Source: Gammaproteobacteria bacterium (lineage in GTDB: Bacteria > Pseudomonadota > Gammaproteobacteria > UBA6429 > Thiohalophilaceae). From it: a DNA stretch of 64,000 nt. The notes beneath the pieces are model-generated. The model saw only the letters and a list, made by a program, of their open reading frames with translations, was not told the origin of the DNA and made no database searches. The stretch covers positions 1-64,000 of the forward strand of contig JAPHTF010000119.1 in assembly GCA_026197095.1 (NCBI GenBank). Direction: 5' to 3'. Made by a program: the position numbers and the translations under genes. Positions within the stretch are counted from its first letter, which is position 1; each line of letters starts with the position of its first letter. Shown here one piece after another: positions 24,277 to 31,795 of this stretch.

Positions 24277-24639
24277 ATGAGTTTTAATACTACACTAATG
24301 GAACATGAAGTCCGTTTATCCGACAGTGCTGCAGCTCAAATGGCACAAATTGTCAGTTCAGCTGAAGATAATGTTGAAGGCATTCGTGTATTTGTTTCGG
24401 GTGGTGGTTGTGGCGGCATGACCTATGGCATGACCTATGCTGAAGCGGCATTACCGACAGACAAAATACTTGAAGGTGAAGGTTTTAAAATGTTGGTTGA
24501 CGTTGTGGCTCTGGGGTATTTACAAGGCTGTGATATTGATTATGTTGAACAGGGCTTAAATGCTTCTTTTGTCTTTAACAACGTATTTCAAAGTGTTGGT
24601 GGCTCTGGTGGCTGCGGCGGTTGTGGTGGTGCTGCTTAA
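24277..24639 (+). CDS. A-type iron-sulfur carrier (HesB/IscA/ErpA family) with CGGC tail
   Basis: 120 residues from ATG 24277, chosen because AGGAG lies 7 nt upstream; ATG 24271 is too close to it. The fold signature includes VRLSDSAAAQMAQIV, FVSGGGCGGMTYGM (first ligand Cys) and GCDIDYVEQGLNASFVFNN. The canonical C-terminal CGCGxSF is replaced by GGSGGCGGCGGAA, so the two last Cys are spaced C-x2-C, not C-x-C. The protein should bind a Fe-S cluster or iron and hand it to apoproteins. Whether it is ErpA, IscA or a separate subtype cannot be settled by eye. It is divergent from yggX. Confidence 0.85.
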   Translation: MSFNTTLMEHEVRLSDSAAAQMAQIVSSAEDNVEGIRVFVSGGGCGGMTYGMTYAEAALPTDKILEGEGFKMLVDVVALGYLQGCDIDYVEQGLNASFVFNNVFQSVGGSGGCGGCGGAA

Positions 24640-24661
24640 TAAGCGCTTGCTCAGCTAATTT

Positions 24662-25951
24662 ATGTCATCCCGATCGTTCCCGGCTTCTTTAAAGCTGAGA
24701 GATCGGGTGTTAGTTATTGCTCCACATGGTAGTTACCGAACCGCACCTTTCATAACCGCAGCAAATCAACTTAATATTGATGTATTAATTGCATCACAAG
24801 GTGAACATTCTATAGTTTCAGATTATGTAAAAGGCCTGCATATTGATTTTCAAAATGAGAATCAATCTATTGAAGTCATTTTATCAGAAGCAAAGAAACG
24901 CCCCTTTAGTGGCATCATTGGTACGGACGATGTTACAACTGAGCTTGCCGCTCGAATTGCAGAAAAATTAAATTTACCGCATAACGATCCTCTAGCTGTA
25001 AAAACAGCTCAACGAAAAGATTTTGCGCGGTTATGTTTAAGGAATGCAAAAATTAAAATCCCCCGGTTTGATTTATTAATAACGACTGAATCTCTATCAC
25101 AACAAAAAATCACTGTGAACTATCCTGCGGTTGTTAAGCCTGTTGCACTGTCTGCAAGTCGGGGTGTAATTCGGGTTAATGATTTTTTAGAGTTAGAACA
25201 AGCGGTTGAGCGTATTAAAAATATGCTGGCAGTTGAACATCAGTTAGAAAAGTCAGCACAGGAAACTTTATTGTTAGAAGAATTTATCCCGGGTAAGGAA
25301 GTTGCCATTGAAGGTATGTTGCATGCCGGACAGTTAGATGTGCTGGCTATCTTTGATAAGCCCGATCCTTTGGAAGGCCCTTTTTTTGAAGAAACATATT
25401 ATTTAACACCAACTTCTTCTTCTGAAGATATTCAACGAGGAATTAAGAACGCGGTTTTGTTGGCGTGTCAGGCATATGGCTTAAAAGAAGGTCCGGTTCA
25501 TGCTGAATGCAGGATCAATGACAAAGGTGTTTGGATCTTAGAGGTTGCCGCCCGTACTATTGGTGGACTATGTGGCCGTTTATTGAGTATAGGCACTGGA
25601 TATTCATTAGAAGAGCTCGTATTACTGCATGCAATGGGAAAACATGTCGAGATTAATACTGTAGATTCTGCTGCCGGTGTTCTTATGATTCCCATTCCTG
25701 GCGCAGGCATATTAAAACGGGTGGAGGGTATATTGGATGCACAGCGTATACCTTATATAAGTGAAGTGAGTATTGAGGTGCGAGATGGCTATGAGCTTAT
25801 TCCTTTGCCAGAAGGAAATAGTTACTTAGGATTTATTTTTGCTGAGGCACCTACAGTAAAAGAAGCTGAGCAGGCATTAAGAGATGCGCATGATAGTTTA
25901 AATATTGTGATCGCGCCTTTATGGAAAATAGCAGGTAATATACCAGCATAA
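24662..25951 (+). CDS. ATP-grasp ligase family protein
   Basis: 429 residues. An N-terminal pre-ATP-grasp Rossmann-like part (VLVIAPHGSYRTAPFITAAN, IIGTDDVTTELAARIAEKLN) is followed by the ATP-grasp core. Key blocks are the ATP lysine region VVKPVALSASRGVIRV, the LLEEFIPGKEVAIEGML strand and the metal loop HAECRINDKGVWILEVAART. A C-terminal lid follows. Related proteins join a carboxylate to an amine or thiol, for example L-amino acid ligases; the substrate here is unknown. It lies 22 nt after the Fe-S carrier gene and 4 nt before a radical SAM gene, so the two probably act together. Confidence 0.85.
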   Translation: MSSRSFPASLKLRDRVLVIAPHGSYRTAPFITAANQLNIDVLIASQGEHSIVSDYVKGLHIDFQNENQSIEVILSEAKKRPFSGIIGTDDVTTELAARIAEKLNLPHNDPLAVKTAQRKDFARLCLRNAKIKIPRFDLLITTESLSQQKITVNYPAVVKPVALSASRGVIRVNDFLELEQAVERIKNMLAVEHQLEKSAQETLLLEEFIPGKEVAIEGMLHAGQLDVLAIFDKPDPLEGPFFEETYYLTPTSSSEDIQRGIKNAVLLACQAYGLKEGPVHAECRINDKGVWILEVAARTIGGLCGRLLSIGTGYSLEELVLLHAMGKHVEINTVDSAAGVLMIPIPGAGILKRVEGILDAQRIPYISEVSIEVRDGYELIPLPEGNSYLGFIFAEAPTVKEAEQALRDAHDSLNIVIAPLWKIAGNIPA

Positions 25952-25955
25952 ATAA

Positions 25956-27065
25956 GTGGCATTAGATATGGTTGATGAAATGAAAGAAATAAAAGTTGCA
26001 CCACAAAGTTACCAGCTTCAGGAAACGCGTCTACAGGAAAAGTTGGGTGACGGTGCTGAATCAATTGTGCGCTGTCACCTGTGTTTATGGCGCTGCAAGT
26101 TAAAACATGGGCAACGTGGTTTTTGTCAGGCACATGTTAATCGTAACGGTACTTTATATAACTTATCTTATGGCATTATTTCAGCGATTGATGTCGGTGC
26201 GATTGAAGATAAACCGGTTAAGCATTTTAAACCGGGTACAAAAGTTATGTCGGTAGGGAGCTATGGATGTAGTTTTCGTTGTGATGGCTGCCATAACCTT
26301 GAAATTTCATGGGGTGTGAGTGCGCTTGACGATTTAGCGAAAGGTGAATCTACCTCAGCCTATGTAACGCCACAAGAATTAGTTGATGCAGCGAAACGTT
26401 TAAATGTGCAGGGCATCGCTTTTACTTATTCTGAACCAGCTGTCTGGTTAGAATATGTCATTGATGTTTCGATACTGGCAAAAGAACAAGGGCTATACAC
26501 CGTCTATGTTTCCAATAGTTTTGTCACTGATGAAGCGCTGGAATTGATGGCGCCCTATGTTGATGTTTTGTGTTCAGATATTAAAAGCATGGATGATGCT
26601 TTTTATTATGATATCTGTAAATTGGCAACGGTTAGTGATGTCTTGGCTTCTGTTGAGAAAGCACATCAATTAGGTCTGCACGTAGAAACGCGCACCAACA
26701 TTATTCCCGGAAAAAATGATGATCTAGAAGGATATCGAAAAATTGCAACATGGATAAAAGAGCATCTGGGTGAAGAGAGTCCCTGGCATATTACCCGATT
26801 TTTCCCTGCGTATAAATTAAGTCATATTCCGATGACACCTTCAGAATCACTTTGGCAAGCGTATGATATTGCAAAGGACGTCGGACTAAAAAATGTGTAT
26901 GTATATGATGATAAAGGTTGTGATTGTGCAGAACAGAATTTGCCTGTCAGTCAATATTTAACTGGCACTGAAGAAGAGTTACACCAGGTTAAAAAATGTG
27001 CAGCTTCGTGTTGTGGAGATGAAGGTATATTGCTAAAAAAATATGAAAATGATGTAAATAAATAA
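25956..27065 (+). CDS. Radical SAM enzyme, AmrS-like
   Basis: 369 residues from a GTG at 25956; ATGs at 25968 and 25980 are alternative starts. An N-terminal Cys block (RCHLCLWRCKLKHGQRGFCQ) resembles the zinc or cluster site of AmrS-type proteins. The radical SAM motif follows (GSYGCSFRCDGCHNLEISWG, C-x3-C-x2-C) with NIIPGKND further on. The C-terminus is unusually Cys-rich (KGCDCAEQNL, KKCAASCCGDEG). In most genomes AmrS sits with AMMECR1 and Memo-like genes; none is seen here. Instead it follows an ATP-grasp ligase by 4 nt and precedes a hotdog-fold protein by 6 nt. A radical step coupled to ligation is inferred. Confidence 0.87.
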   Translation: MALDMVDEMKEIKVAPQSYQLQETRLQEKLGDGAESIVRCHLCLWRCKLKHGQRGFCQAHVNRNGTLYNLSYGIISAIDVGAIEDKPVKHFKPGTKVMSVGSYGCSFRCDGCHNLEISWGVSALDDLAKGESTSAYVTPQELVDAAKRLNVQGIAFTYSEPAVWLEYVIDVSILAKEQGLYTVYVSNSFVTDEALELMAPYVDVLCSDIKSMDDAFYYDICKLATVSDVLASVEKAHQLGLHVETRTNIIPGKNDDLEGYRKIATWIKEHLGEESPWHITRFFPAYKLSHIPMTPSESLWQAYDIAKDVGLKNVYVYDDKGCDCAEQNLPVSQYLTGTEEELHQVKKCAASCCGDEGILLKKYENDVNK

Positions 27066-27071
27066 TTCATT

Positions 27072-27593
27072 ATGGCATTAAACCTGTTTTCACTATTAAA
27101 ACGACTTCCTTTCATCCCTGAAAAAAAAATTCTCGAGTGGTACCCTCCTTTTTTCCTGATGCGAGTTAAAGTGCTTGAGATTTCAAATAATGGACGCCTG
27201 GTTCGTTTAAAACTACCTTTAAATATATTCTCTAAAAACATGGGGGATAGTATGTTTGGTGGTTATCAAGCGGCTGTTGCTGATCCAATTGCCGCTATAG
27301 TCTGTGCTAAAATATTTCCTGGTCATGAAGTGTGGACACGTTCTCAACATATTGATTTCCAGCATGAAGGTAATTCTGATCTTGAGCTTCGTTTTGAGTT
27401 CCCTGCTGAGATTGAGCAACAAATAAAAGATGATTTAACCGAGAAAGGAAGAAGTACGCCCAGGTTTGAATACGGCTTTTACCGTAAAGATGGTGTACGC
27501 TGTAGCAAAATAGTTAACACGGTGGCGATTCGACCAAAAGGGTATCAACTTCATCGGGAAAATAAAAAATCTGGTGAAGTTAAGAAATTATAA
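27072..27593 (+). CDS. Hotdog-fold (DUF4442/thioesterase-like) protein
   Basis: 173 residues. The hotdog signature (SKNMGDSMFGGYQAAVADPI AAIV) and overall length fit DUF4442 or PaaI-like thioesterases. The catalytic Asn/Asp of PaaI is not obvious. It follows the radical SAM gene by 6 nt, so it probably belongs to the same three-gene operon. It may act on a CoA or carrier-bound product, or simply be a housekeeping acyl-thioesterase (inference). A tandem 16-bp repeat follows its stop. Confidence 0.75.
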   Translation: MALNLFSLLKRLPFIPEKKILEWYPPFFLMRVKVLEISNNGRLVRLKLPLNIFSKNMGDSMFGGYQAAVADPIAAIVCAKIFPGHEVWTRSQHIDFQHEGNSDLELRFEFPAEIEQQIKDDLTEKGRSTPRFEYGFYRKDGVRCSKIVNTVAIRPKGYQLHRENKKSGEVKKL

Positions 27594-27594
27594 A

Positions 27595-27636
27595 TTATGA
27601 AATCGTGATGTTATGAAATCGTGATGTTATGAAATC
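27595..27636 (+). repeat. Tandem 16-bp direct repeat (2.6 copies)
   Basis: The unit TTATGAAATCGTGATG occurs at 27595-27610 and 27611-27626, with a partial third copy (TTATGAAATC) at 27627-27636. It starts 1 nt after the thioesterase stop and ends before the lpxA-like ribosome-binding site. Copies are identical, which suggests recent slippage. A GATTTC at 27651-27656 pairs with the GAAATC of the last unit and could form a hairpin. Confidence 0.85.
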
Positions 27637-27691
27637 AAGCGAAGCAATACGATTTCGCGAAATAAACAAATAATATAAAAAAGGATATGTC

Positions 27692-28474
27692 GTGAGTAAT
27701 TCCATTCATCCAACAGCATTAGTTTCTGATAAAGCTGTTTTAGGTAGCGGCAACGTTATCGGTGCCTACGTCATAATTGAAGATGGCGTTGTTCTTGGCA
27801 ATCATAATACTTTACTAAGTGGCTCAGTTTTAAAGTCGGGCTCTGAGCTTGGAAATGAGAATACCATCCATGAGCATGCTGTGATTGGTGGCTTGCCACA
27901 AGATTTGGGTTTTGACAGCAAAACAGCATCATATGTAAAGATCGGTAATAAGAATACTGTACGTGAATTTGTCACAATCCATCGTGCCAGCCAGAAAAAT
28001 AAAGCCACAACATTAGGCAATGAAAATTATTTAATGGCACAAGTTCATTTAGGCCATGATTGTGAACTGGGAAATAATGTCATTATTGCACCGAGTTCAG
28101 GATTAGGGGGATTTGTTACTGTCGAAGACAGGGCCTTTATATCTGGAGGTGTGATGGTGCATCAGTTTGTTCATATTGGCAGCATCGCAATGTTGGGTGG
28201 TAACGCAAAAATTACACAAGATGTTCTTCCTTATATGATGGCTGATGGAAATCCGGCTCATATTAGTGGCTTAAATAAAGTTGGCTTACGCCGGGCAGGC
28301 TTTAAAGTTGCTGATATATCGGCGATTAAAAAAGCTTATCAACTGCTATTTAATAATGAATCAAAGCTTGAAAAGCGCTTACACGCGCTTTCTCAACTAG
28401 ACCATCCTACTTCACAGCACCTTACTGCTTTTATTCATGCCTCAAAGCGAGGATTTCATCGAGATAAGTCCTGA
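27692..28474 (+). CDS. lpxA: LpxA-family UDP-N-acetylglucosamine O-acyltransferase
   Basis: 260 residues (E. coli LpxA has 262) from a GTG with AAGGA upstream. It folds as a left-handed beta helix of hexapeptide repeats followed by a helical C-terminus. The catalytic His is in VHLGHDCELGNN, and the GGVMVHQFVHIG and GLNKVGLRRAGF blocks are typical of LpxA. It lacks the usual lpxD-fabZ-lpxA-lpxB neighbours and the C-terminal part is divergent (GNPAHISG where GNHA is usual). It may therefore be the sole lpxA at a separate locus or a second, specialised acyltransferase. Its neighbour downstream is fabA, which makes hydroxyacyl-ACP dehydratase, so a fatty-acid connection is plausible. Confidence 0.85.
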   Translation: MSNSIHPTALVSDKAVLGSGNVIGAYVIIEDGVVLGNHNTLLSGSVLKSGSELGNENTIHEHAVIGGLPQDLGFDSKTASYVKIGNKNTVREFVTIHRASQKNKATTLGNENYLMAQVHLGHDCELGNNVIIAPSSGLGGFVTVEDRAFISGGVMVHQFVHIGSIAMLGGNAKITQDVLPYMMADGNPAHISGLNKVGLRRAGFKVADISAIKKAYQLLFNNESKLEKRLHALSQLDHPTSQHLTAFIHASKRGFHRDKS

Positions 28475-28579
28475 TAGCTAAATTTCAACTTTGTTTTGTT
28501 ACGCTTAAAAAGGTAAAATGCGGGTTTAATTGGGGTCGGGAAAGGGCTGAAAGTTAATATCTACCTTTCATTTGCACTA

Positions 28580-28592
28580 AATCTATTAGATT
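28580..28592. promoter_or_regulatory. Palindrome upstream of fabA, possible operator
   Basis: AATCTATTAGATT is a perfect odd palindrome 46 nt before the fabA start. It lies in the 164-nt gap between lpxA-like and fabA, where the fabAB promoter is expected. It does not match the E. coli FabR or FadR sites, so the regulator is unknown and the site may be chance. Confidence 0.25.
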
Positions 28593-28638
28593 GTGTGAAG
28601 GTTTACGGCTAAAAATACTTTAATTTTTGAGATAAATT

Positions 28639-29157
28639 ATGTTTGATAAGAAAAACAGCTATAGCCGTGAAGAAATTCTGGAATGTGGACGCGGTAACCT
28701 ATTTGGTGAGGGAAATGCACAATTGCCATTACCACCCATGTTGATGATGGATCGAATTATCAGTATTACTGAAGACGGCGGAGCAAATGGCAAGGGCCAG
28801 GTTGTTGCTGAGCTGGATATTACTCCCGATTTATGGTTTTTTGAATGTCACTTTCAAGGTGATCCTGTTATGCCAGGTTGTTTAGGGCTGGATGCCATGT
28901 GGCAGTTAGTCGGTTTTTATCTTGGCTGGATGGGTGGTCCGGGTAAAGGGCGCGCATTGGGCTCTGGAGATGTAAAATTTTCTGGACAAGTGACACCCAA
29001 AAATAAAAAAATCACCTATTATATAGATTTAAAGCGCGTCATTATGCGTAAATTGTTTATGGGAATTGCAGATGCACGCATGGAAGTGGATGGACGCGTA
29101 ATTTATGAAGCAAAAGACTTACGTGTAGGTTTATTTACATCGACTGAGGATTTTTAA
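28639..29157 (+). CDS. fabA: 3-hydroxydecanoyl-ACP dehydratase/isomerase
   Basis: 172 residues, the standard FabA length. The active-site His71 is in [15 protein letters not shown] and the Asp85 partner in [11 protein letters not shown]. FabA dehydrates 3-hydroxydecanoyl-ACP and isomerises the product to the cis-3 form, which starts unsaturated fatty acid synthesis by the anaerobic route. It is followed 3 nt later by fabB, the condensing enzyme of the same branch. Presence of the pair is typical of alpha- and gammaproteobacteria. Confidence 0.97.
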   Translation: MFDKKNSYSREEILECGRGNLFGEGNAQLPLPPMLMMDRIISITEDGGANGKGQVVAELDITPDLWFFECHFQGDPVMPGCLGLDAMWQLVGFYLGWMGGPGKGRALGSGDVKFSGQVTPKNKKITYYIDLKRVIMRKLFMGIADARMEVDGRVIYEAKDLRVGLFTSTEDF

Positions 29158-29160
29158 AAC

Positions 29161-30384
29161 ATGGCCGAGCGGCGTGTAGTGGTAACCGGGCTGGGTATTG
29201 TCTCCAGTATCGGAAATAATAAAGAAGAAGTAGCGGCATCTTTGCGTGAAGGTCGCTCTGGTATCGTGGCCAGTGAAGAATATGCCGAAATGGGTTTTCG
29301 TTCTTGCGTATATGGTGCTTTAAATATAGATCTTGCAAGTTTAATTGATCGTAAAGTTAAACGTTTTATGGGCGATGGTGCCGCATATAATTATATTGCG
29401 ATGCAGCAAGCAATTGAAGATGCCGGGCTTGATGAAAGTCAGGTGTCAAATGTACGTACGGGATTGATTGTCGGTTCCGGTGGCCCTTCAACAGAAAATA
29501 TCGTGCTTGCTGCCGATACGATGCGCGAGAAAGGTGTTAAACGTGTTGGTCCTTATATGGTGACACGCGGCATGTCGAGCACGAATTCGGCGTGTTTAGC
29601 CACACCCTTTAAAATCAAAGGCGTGAATTATTCGATTACATCGGCCTGTTCAACCAGTGCGCATTGTATTGGTAATGCAGCTGAACAAATTCAGCTCGGT
29701 AAGCAAGATATTGTCTTTGCTGGTGGTGGTGAAGAACTTCATTGGACGTTATCCGTTTTGTTTGATGGCATGGGTGCTATGTCATCAAAATACAATGAAA
29801 CACCAGAAAAAGCGTCACGTGCCTTTGATGCAAATCGTGATGGTTTTGTTATTTCAGGTGGTGGTGGTGTTTTAGTCATGGAAGAGTATGAGCATGCTAA
29901 AGCCCGCGGTGCAAAAATTTATGCTGAATTAGTTGGCTATGGCGCAACATCTGATGGTTATGACATGGTGGCGCCATCTGGTGAAGGTGCGCAGCGCTGT
30001 ATGCAGCAAGCATTAGCGACTGTCCCAGAAAACTCAAAAATTAATTATATTAATGCGCATGGTACAAGTACACCGGCGGGCGATATCCGTGAGTTAGAAG
30101 CGATTAAAGCAGTGTTTGGCGAAAATATGCCGCATATTGCATCAACTAAATCACTAACCGGACATGCTTTAGGTGCAGCAGGTGTTAATGAGGCAATTTA
30201 TTCATTAATCATGCAGGAAGAAGGTTTTATTGCTGCTTCAGCAAATATTGAAAACCTTGACCCTGATGCGGAAGGCTATCCGATTGTGCGTGAGCGTATC
30301 GACAATGCAGAGTTTGATTGCGTGATGTCAAATAGTTTTGGTTTTGGTGGCACGAACGCAAGTTTAATTTTCAAGAAAATTTAA
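29161..30384 (+). CDS. fabB: 3-oxoacyl-ACP synthase I
   Basis: 407 residues. The Cys-His-His triad is visible: Cys163 ([12 protein letters not shown]), His in [12 protein letters not shown] and His in [14 protein letters not shown]. The C-terminal [16 protein letters not shown] is typical. FabB elongates the cis-3-decenoyl-ACP made by FabA and is needed for unsaturated fatty acids. The gene starts 3 nt after fabA and ends before a strong bidirectional terminator shared with the convergent pilin accessory gene. Confidence 0.97.
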   Translation: MAERRVVVTGLGIVSSIGNNKEEVAASLREGRSGIVASEEYAEMGFRSCVYGALNIDLASLIDRKVKRFMGDGAAYNYIAMQQAIEDAGLDESQVSNVRTGLIVGSGGPSTENIVLAADTMREKGVKRVGPYMVTRGMSSTNSACLATPFKIKGVNYSITSACSTSAHCIGNAAEQIQLGKQDIVFAGGGEELHWTLSVLFDGMGAMSSKYNETPEKASRAFDANRDGFVISGGGGVLVMEEYEHAKARGAKIYAELVGYGATSDGYDMVAPSGEGAQRCMQQALATVPENSKINYINAHGTSTPAGDIRELEAIKAVFGENMPHIASTKSLTGHALGAAGVNEAIYSLIMQEEGFIAASANIENLDPDAEGYPIVRERIDNAEFDCVMSNSFGFGGTNASLIFKKI

Positions 30385-30395
30385 ATATCATTAGG

Positions 30396-30428
30396 ACTAC
30401 AGGCTATATTCAATAGCCTGTAGTTTTA
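30396..30428. terminator. Bidirectional intrinsic terminator
   Basis: A perfect 12-bp stem (ACTACAGGCTAT 30396-30407, ATAGCCTGTAGT 30413-30424) has a 5-nt loop. It is followed by TTTTATTT on the plus strand. It lies between the fabB stop and the stop of the convergent gene at 30426, so it can serve both; the tail overlaps the latter gene's end. Confidence 0.8.
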
Positions 30429-31223
30429 TTTCGCTGATTTTTCTGGTGTCGCACTCTTCTTTTTTCTCTTTACTTTTTGCGCATAGGTATAAGCTGAAGG
30501 CTCTATATCGATAGTGTCGATTATTTTCATATCATCTAAATCAAAAACGGTGGTCACCCATTTTTCACGAGAGTGTAATGCTAAATAGGATATGTTGGTT
30601 TTAGCTGTACTTGTTAGCAAAGAGTGTTGATAGAGTTTCTTTAATTCGGGCTTATCGTCGACATACTTCTCCAGATTCATTGAACTGTCTTTTAATATTT
30701 CAGCCTGCTCTTTACTAAATTTTTTATAGTATTCATTATATAAATAGAGTGGTTTAGCTTCACGCATTGATTTAGCCAGAACTTCAGATAAATTTTCTTT
30801 AGGAATATCACTGTAGATTATGATTGGCCAAGTATCACCATACTGTTTGAGTTCTTTCGCTGTGATTCCTTGTTCAGCAAGCTGATAAGCGGGTACTGGT
30901 GTGAAGAAGTCGAGAGTATAAATAATCGCGGCAGGGCGTTCATTATAGGTATTCCAGACTCCCCAGCTTAAAGCCAAGGCTTGTACTAAAGCAATCATTG
31001 CTAAATCAAATTTTAAGCCAGGTTTACCTGATTTAAAGACAATCAATGTAAGAAACGGACCAATAATAAGATCAACACCGACTATGATGCGTATAACGCG
31101 CCAGCCACCATCGGTTGAAAATAATGGCTGCGGATACCATTGCACTAGAATAAAATAAAGTAAGATCAGAAAGATGACAAAACTAATTGCAAAGTGGATA
31201 GAAAAGGCTTTAAAACGGCTCAT
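30426..31223 (-). CDS. TfpX/TfpZ-type type IV pilin accessory protein
   Basis: 265 residues. The N-terminal half has several membrane helices (ISFVIFLILLYFILVQWYP, VDLIIGPFLTLIVF, LAMIALVQALALSWGVW). The block WRVIRIIVGVDLIIGPFLT is the family hallmark. The C-terminal half (about 130-265) is periplasmic and Lys-rich at its end. TfpX/TfpZ proteins assist assembly or stability of particular type IV pilins and are usually next to a pilin gene. None is seen here, so this copy looks orphaned. It diverges from a membrane thioredoxin gene. Confidence 0.85.
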   Translation of the reverse strand: MSRFKAFSIHFAISFVIFLILLYFILVQWYPQPLFSTDGGWRVIRIIVGVDLIIGPFLTLIVFKSGKPGLKFDLAMIALVQALALSWGVWNTYNERPAAIIYTLDFFTPVPAYQLAEQGITAKELKQYGDTWPIIIYSDIPKENLSEVLAKSMREAKPLYLYNEYYKKFSKEQAEILKDSSMNLEKYVDDKPELKKLYQHSLLTSTAKTNISYLALHSREKWVTTVFDLDDMKIIDTIDIEPSAYTYAQKVKRKKKSATPEKSAK

Positions 31224-31290
31224 TTATAATTCCTAATATTATTCTGATATATCTAAAATCAAGCTATTTTAGAACAAGTTGAGTTAAAAA

Positions 31291-31788
31291 GTGAAATTGA
31301 ATAAAAAATATTATCGGTGGGTTGTTGAGATAACTTTAATTCTTATTGTTTTGTCAGCAATACGATTCTGGATGCAGCGGGATATTGTTTCAGGTATTGC
31401 GCCTGATATAAGTGCAGATATATTAAGTGGCCAGCGTTTTGAGCTTTATCAAAGTAAAGACAGACCTGTACTGATTCATTTCTGGGCCAGCTGGTGTCCA
31501 GTTTGTAAGCTGGAAGAGTCAAGTATTGAAAATGTAGCGCAAGACCATCCAGTAATCACTATTGCTATGCAATCAGGTGATAACGAAGAATTAAAAAAAT
31601 ATATGCAGGAAGAAAAGCTGACCTTTAAGGTAATTAATGATGAAAGTGGGCAATTAAGTCAAATGTATAAAATTAAGGGTGTGCCGGTTTCTTTTGTTGT
31701 GAATAAAGATAATGAAATTGAATTTGTTGAAGTAGGTTATACCACCGAATTAGGTTTGAGAATGCGCTTATGGTGGGCGGGTTTATAA
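31291..31788 (+). CDS. Membrane-anchored thioredoxin (ScsD/DsbE-like)
   Basis: 165 residues from a GTG start. One N-terminal membrane helix (about 10-27, WVVEITLILIVLSAIRFW) is followed by a periplasmic thioredoxin domain with HFWASWCPVC (Cys69, Cys72) and the cis-Pro loop KGVPVSFVV. The shape fits ScsD or CcmG/DsbE-like oxidoreductases, which reduce or isomerise periplasmic disulfides. No ccm or other scs genes are adjacent. The downstream gene is convergent 7 nt away, so it appears monocistronic. Confidence 0.88.
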   Translation: MKLNKKYYRWVVEITLILIVLSAIRFWMQRDIVSGIAPDISADILSGQRFELYQSKDRPVLIHFWASWCPVCKLEESSIENVAQDHPVITIAMQSGDNEELKKYMQEEKLTFKVINDESGQLSQMYKIKGVPVSFVVNKDNEIEFVEVGYTTELGLRMRLWWAGL

Positions 31789-31795
31789 ATAGATT

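Noticed and set aside
10652-24639. Homology between the GGSGGGCGCN tail of DUF4266 and the GGSGGCGGCGG tail of the Fe-S carrier
   Set aside because: Both are short Gly/Cys low-complexity tails on unrelated proteins in different compartments; likely compositional.
27595-27636. CRISPR-like array
   Set aside because: The repeats are directly abutting with no spacers; only 2.6 copies.
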